Positions 38,761 through 42,500 of a DNA stretch of 42,500 nucleotides are shown piece by piece; positions within the stretch are counted from its first letter, which is position 1; each line of letters opens with the position of its first letter. The stretch comes from Cristatella mucedo. Its lineage: Eukaryota > Bryozoa > Phylactolaemata > Cristatellidae. Below the pieces are notes generated by a model. The model was not told the origin of the DNA, did no database searches, and saw nothing but the letters and a program-made list of their open reading frames with translations. The translations under genes were made by a program, and so were the position numbers. The stretch spans positions 217,501 to 260,000 of the forward strand of contig WPIO01000166.1 of the NCBI GenBank assembly GCA_009760855.2, read 5' to 3'.

Positions 38761-40396
38761 CAATATTGAGAGCGAGCATTGATTAAGTGAGTCGAGTCGG
38801 TGAAATAGCAAGAGGGATAAGAGCTCGCTAGCTGGTGTGCACATCAAGGACGTTAGCCGATGGAAAACCTCTGCTCTCTGCCGCTGCACCTCTGCCCTCT
38901 GCTACTCTCTGTCCTCTCTGGTGCAGAACGAGAGGTCGTTAAATTAAGTGCTCTCGACTTAAACTCGACTTAATCTCGTTCGGTGCGCCGACAATGTTTG
39001 TGCAGAGTCGCAGCCACTCCCACCCGATGCAATCCCATCTAAATGGTAGGCGTATTTGCCGAGCGCTTAGTCGTCTATGTGGCTCGCTGTTCGTGCATTA
39101 CGAATTTATTGCATTTTTATGTCCGCTTGCGGCCAGAGCCTGTGTAGCGGGGCCCTTGCGGTTTGGGCGACTGCCTGCAAGGCAACGACGGCTGGGTGGC
39201 CCGGTCCTTTGATGTCCATTTACGGCCGGCTCCACTGAAGAGGATAAAGTATTTAAGGGTCAAGGAAGCTCGGGATTGTGGGGCTCGGCGGCGAGCGAGC
39301 GATAACGCACCGCTCGCTCGCCGAGTCCAGCGCCGGGCTCTGGTGCCGCTAGGCGAAAATACGTCGTCTCGCACTACGGCGTACGTGTTTATTATTCCGG
39401 AGCGCTACGCGTGGCTCGTTCGTGCTGCTACGCGCCACTTCTTACTTTACGCCGTCTCCAATGGCGACGGGCAAACTCCGCGGACGTCGCTGCAGCGCTG
39501 CGAGCTGGAGACAAAAGCTCGCAGCCGCCGCAGCCACCGCAGACGACAGGTGCACGTTCTTTAGACTGTCCGCTAATGCGATTGAACGAAGAGGGCGTGC
39601 GGACGCTGTGCGAAACGTGCCCGACGCGGGCGGCACGGGCGCGCGGGGGCGAGGCGGCTCGGCTGACGCCTGGACGCCAGACTGCGACCGTGCGGTCTCG
39701 CGCGGTCGACGGGAAATGGCGGCGACAGCGGCTCGCGCTGTCGAGCGACTCTCGCGCGCCTCTCGACGCCCGCCACGGCCGTGGTGCCGTGCAGAGGAAG
39801 CGGGGCGAGCGAGCGGGCACCGCTTCCTGCCCAAGTGGCTCGCGGCCACCGGCGCTGGCGCTGGCGCTTGCTGGCGCTTACTGCCCCGCCCCCGCGGCCA
39901 TTACGCTTCGGCTGTCCCAAGCAGCTGAGGTGCTGCGAGCGGCGACGGCGACGGCGCCGCTTCGAAGGGTCTCGCGCAGCGGCCGCTTCTCCGTTGAAGC
40001 GTGCGCGCCGCTGGCAGCGGTGCAGTGCAGTGCAGAAGAGAGGCGCGGCGGGCGCCGACGCACGTCGAACGAAGCTGGCGGTCGCCCCCCCCCCCCGCCC
40101 CCTCCCGCTCTCGGCCCCCTGCGCCCTGCGCGCCGGCTACGCCGATCTGTCGCCGCCCCGGATTGCCGCGCCGGACGTCGTTGGCGTCCGCTAGTCGATC
40201 GTGCCTTGCGTCCGCCGCGAGCGCTGCTAAATGCGCTGGCTTCGTTGGTGGCGCGGAACAGAGGAAACAGCCGCTGAGCTTTCCCTTGATTTCGCTTTGT
40301 TGTTTTTTTTTTGGAAGCGCGATTTGACCCGTGAAGCGAAACCCGCGCGCACAAAGACTGAAGCGGACAAAGACTGCAGCAGCGTCAAGTCGCTAA
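38761..40396. other. Mixed then CpG-rich stretch, no gene resolved
   Basis: 38761-39100 is unremarkable. 39130-40330 is very GC- and CpG-rich with long overlapping ORFs in nearly all frames (for example + 39411-40277), which argues against any single one. C-runs occur at 40086-40096. Confidence 0.3.
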
Positions 40397-40595
40397 GGCA
40401 GCGGTGCTAAGCGCGAAGGCTAAAACGCGCAGGTGCTGAGACGCTATGGTGCTGAGACGCTAAAGTGCTCAGGCTAAAGTGGTAAAGCGCTAAGAGTGCT
40501 AATAGGCTAAGGTGCTAAGGCTCTAAAGCTATCCAAAGCGAGGCTCTCCTGAGCGAGGCTCTCCGGAGCGAGGCTATCCAGAGCGAGGCGGTGCG
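40397..40595. repeat. Degenerate GCTAAGGTGCT repeats and 15-bp array
   Basis: 40397-40530 is built from imperfect GCTAA(G/A)GTGCT and GCTGAGACGCTA units. 40536-40595 is four units of the 15-mer GAGCGAGGCTCTCCG. Confidence 0.8.
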
Positions 40596-41197
40596 TCCGG
40601 CGGCCAGCCGGCTTCGCAGTCGGACGGCCGCAGTGTCGCCGCAGAGGTTCACCGATAGCGCGCCACCTTACGCGTAATAGTGAAAATTATACAAAAAGGG
40701 TTAATCGTCTTGCGCCCTGAGGAAACTAAATCTCCATTTGGGCGATTTGCAGCTTGCTGCCAGAGCATCGGAATCATTAACCGACTGTTAGCGAAGTATC
40801 GAGCAAGTAAAAGCAAAAAGGAAGCGAGCACCGTCTTGCTCCGAGCGGCTTGAGCGGCTAACGCCACAAAAAGTCAGGCGCTTCGCGGCGACTGGACAGC
40901 GACGGAACGCCGACTGGGGACGAGCCGGTCGCGGAGCGAGCGTTGCGGCGCCGCAGCTTGAGCCGCGGAAGACGCGCGGAACCGCTCGAGCTGCGCGCAC
41001 GAAGAGCGGAAATGCTCTGCGAGCGCGCGCGGCGCGCAGAGCTGTCCAAAGCGGCAAAGGCCGTCGAGCCGTCAAGGCGGTGCGTCGGATCATAGCAACC
41101 GGCTTCCTCAGACCTGAGGCCGCAAGCGCGCTCTTCGGCGCGGGACTGCGTTTCGGCACGGCACTCTGCGCTCCTACGTTGCACTCCACTATCCGAC
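40596..41197. other. CpG-rich, no gene resolved
   Basis: Minus-strand ORFs at 40788-41189 and 40858-41184 overlap in different frames; both are Ala/Arg-rich without a domain. Confidence 0.3.
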
Positions 41198-41297
41198 GAC
41201 CGACGTCGCGGGCTCGAGCCCCGCGGCGTGTGCGTTAAGCGCGTAAATGGAGATTGAGTTTTTTTTTTTCAGGGGTGCCTCACGAATGAACTATGAG
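41198..41297 (+). mobile_element. SINE family A, 5'-truncated
   Basis: GACGTCGCGGGCTCGAGCCCC (B box), GTTAAGCGCGTAAATGGAGA, a T run in place of TTCTCTT, then GGTGCCTCACGAATGAACTA. Confidence 0.7.
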
Positions 41298-41431
41298 ATC
41301 TCTAACTAGAGCCTCTTGAATGATTTAATCATTAGAGATAGATTACATTAATGTATCTCTAACTAGAGCCTCTTGAATTATTTAATCATTAGAGATACAA
41401 TACATTAATGTATCTCTAACTAGAGCCTCTT
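41298..41431. repeat. 57-bp tandem repeat
   Basis: ATCTCTAACTAGAGCCTC starts at 41298, 41355 and 41412: period 57 bp, about 2.3 copies with few changes. Each unit has self-complementary ends (ATCTCTAA and TTAGAGAT) and an inner AATGATTTAATCATT palindrome. It abuts the SINE A fragment directly. Confidence 0.92.
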
Positions 41432-42089
41432 GACTCGCTCTGATGCCTAAATCTGCTGTCCAGAATCGCCGGAGCGCGATTTGCAAGCGCAAAGCAAAGA
41501 TAGAAAGAAAGTTGCGTCACACTTCTGGCTTACTAGGAGGCCGATGTCCTTGTCGGCATTAGTTCGTCGATCCGGCGGCCTGCCCGGCGAACGCGCGGAG
41601 ACGAGCGGCGAACGGAGACGCAGAGAGCGGAGACGCTGGCGCACGCTGCGCGGCGCGAGGCCCGCAGAGCTGCCGCGCCAGCCGCCGAGGGGAAGTGCAT
41701 CGCTCCAGGCCGCGATTTCGCGCCATCGCTGCTGCCCCAGACCTCTGAATTCGCAGCCGCCGGCGCTCTCGCAAGGTCGAGGTAAAGAAGGTTCGACGCT
41801 CCGGCCGCCCCTCCTCGTGCAGTGCGCACGAGTGCAGACGGGGACCAGGGCTGCGTCTGCTGCTCGCTCGTTCGCTACGGCGAGGACGGCAAGCCGCTCA
41901 GTCGGCCTCGCTTCGGCCGACGGGCGCAGTTCCGGCCGACGCAGTTTTGCTCGCTGCGCGTCCGGTCGAAACGCCCGCCGACCGCACCGCGTAGCTACTC
42001 GCAGCTGGCGGCGCAGCAAAATGGGAAATACGCGAGCCGGGCACGTTACGTCACAGCGCTCAAACTGCGAAAGGGGCCGCGACGGGCCA
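41432..42089. other. CpG-rich, no gene resolved
   Basis: Both strands are open for over 200 codons here (minus 41447-42232, + 41481-42149), again a GC effect. No domain recognised. Confidence 0.3.
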
Positions 42090-42235
42090 GGAGGTAAGGT
42101 GCTCGCTCTTCGCGGCCGGGGTCGTGCGTTCAAATGTGGCGGCGGGTGATCCTTTGATGCCAACTGCGAGCGCTGGGAAGAGCCGCCAAGGCTCTTCTGC
42201 CGCAATACAAATGAAGCTGTTAAATCAATCACCCG

Positions 42236-42272
<37 letters not shown>

Positions 42273-42276
42273 CATT
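42090..42276 (+). mobile_element. SINE family B with (ATT)n tail
   Basis: AGGTAAGGTGCTCGCTCTTC, GTCGTGCGTTCAAATGTGGC (B-box region), GGGTGATCCTTTGATGCC, GCCAAGGCTCTTCTGCCGC, AATACAAATGAAGCTG, and an (ATT)n tail from 42237 to about 42276. Confidence 0.85.
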
Positions 42277-42500
42277 ATTGCGTCACAAGTCCGCCTCTTG
42301 AGACGCCTCGCCGACGGAGCGCTCTTCTCTGGCTGCCCACTGGACAGCGTCCGTTCGGAGCCGGCGGCACGGCTACTGACTGGCATCTTGCACGTTGCAC
42401 ATCCGTCTAGTGCTTCTCGCTCAGCCTGCTCAGCTGAGCTGTGTTTGCTCTCCTCTCGAGCGCAGCGCACGCCCGTTAGATTCACGCTAAGTGTCGCATT
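42277..42500. other. Window end, nothing recognised
   Basis: GC-moderate sequence with a minus-strand open frame (42225-42485) that begins in the SINE tail; no motif. Confidence 0.3.

Noticed and set aside
39411-40277. 288-codon ORF
   Set aside because: Same GC effect; overlapping frames on both strands are equally long and low in complexity (Ala, Arg, Pro).
41447-42232. 261-codon ORF on the minus strand
   Set aside because: The opposite strand is open for 222 codons over the same bases; it also begins inside a SINE.

Overview
The window is nuclear DNA of an animal, most likely an invertebrate. Three things point there: a split gene with GT-AG introns, CR1/L2-like LINEs with tRNA-derived SINEs and a Ty3/Gypsy element, and long (CT)n, (CTGT)n, (TA)n and (CA)n tracts. 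CpG is not depleted in the GC-rich stretches, so heavy vertebrate-style methylation is unlikely. I cannot name the species or phylum from sequence alone.

One host gene can be assembled with confidence. A DYNLT2B (TCTEX1D2) orthologue, a Tctex-type dynein light chain of the ciliary dynein-2 / inner-arm dynein system, lies on the + strand from 6507 to 14803 in five coding exons (6507-6598, 7154-7287, 7716-7779, 11528-11591, 14756-14803). It encodes 133 aa, every junction keeps frame, and an AATAAA follows at 14869. An RFX X-box-like palindrome lies 36 bp upstream of its ATG. About 0.8 kb upstream a heat-shock element and TATA box (5638-5704) have no recognisable heat-shock protein behind them. 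Introns 3 and 4 are filled with SINE, LINE and microsatellite DNA.

The other well-defined unit is a Ty3/Gypsy LTR retrotransposon on the minus strand (31718-35879). It has 251-bp LTRs with three differences, a gag with a zinc knuckle, a textbook -1 frameshift signal (A AAA AAC plus a 9-bp stem), and pol with protease, RT, RNase H and integrase. Integrase is broken by a net +2 shift at an (AG)n run. The element sits inside a SINE, which sits inside a 25-bp minisatellite: a three-level nest.

The rest, region by region: 0-5 kb, LINE remnant and (AG)/(CT) tracts; 5-6.5 kb, GC-rich promoter-like DNA; 6.5-14.9 kb, DYNLT2B; 15-19.6 kb, SINEs, degenerate coding-like remnants and an unrecognised ORF with one in-frame TAG; 19.7-21.2 kb, a 13-bp minisatellite with a 117-bp higher-order period; 22-25.8 kb, LINE 3' ends, an 11-bp array and a palindromic 58-bp array; 25.8-31 kb, CpG-rich DNA with no recognised gene plus a large CT/GT tract; 31.5-36.4 kb, the nested retrotransposon; 36.6-37.3 kb, a TATA box with two unrecognised ORFs; 37.5-38.8 kb, a LINE inserted in a LINE; 39-42.5 kb, CpG-rich DNA with short tandem arrays and SINEs. 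I found no rRNA gene, functional tRNA gene or CRISPR array.
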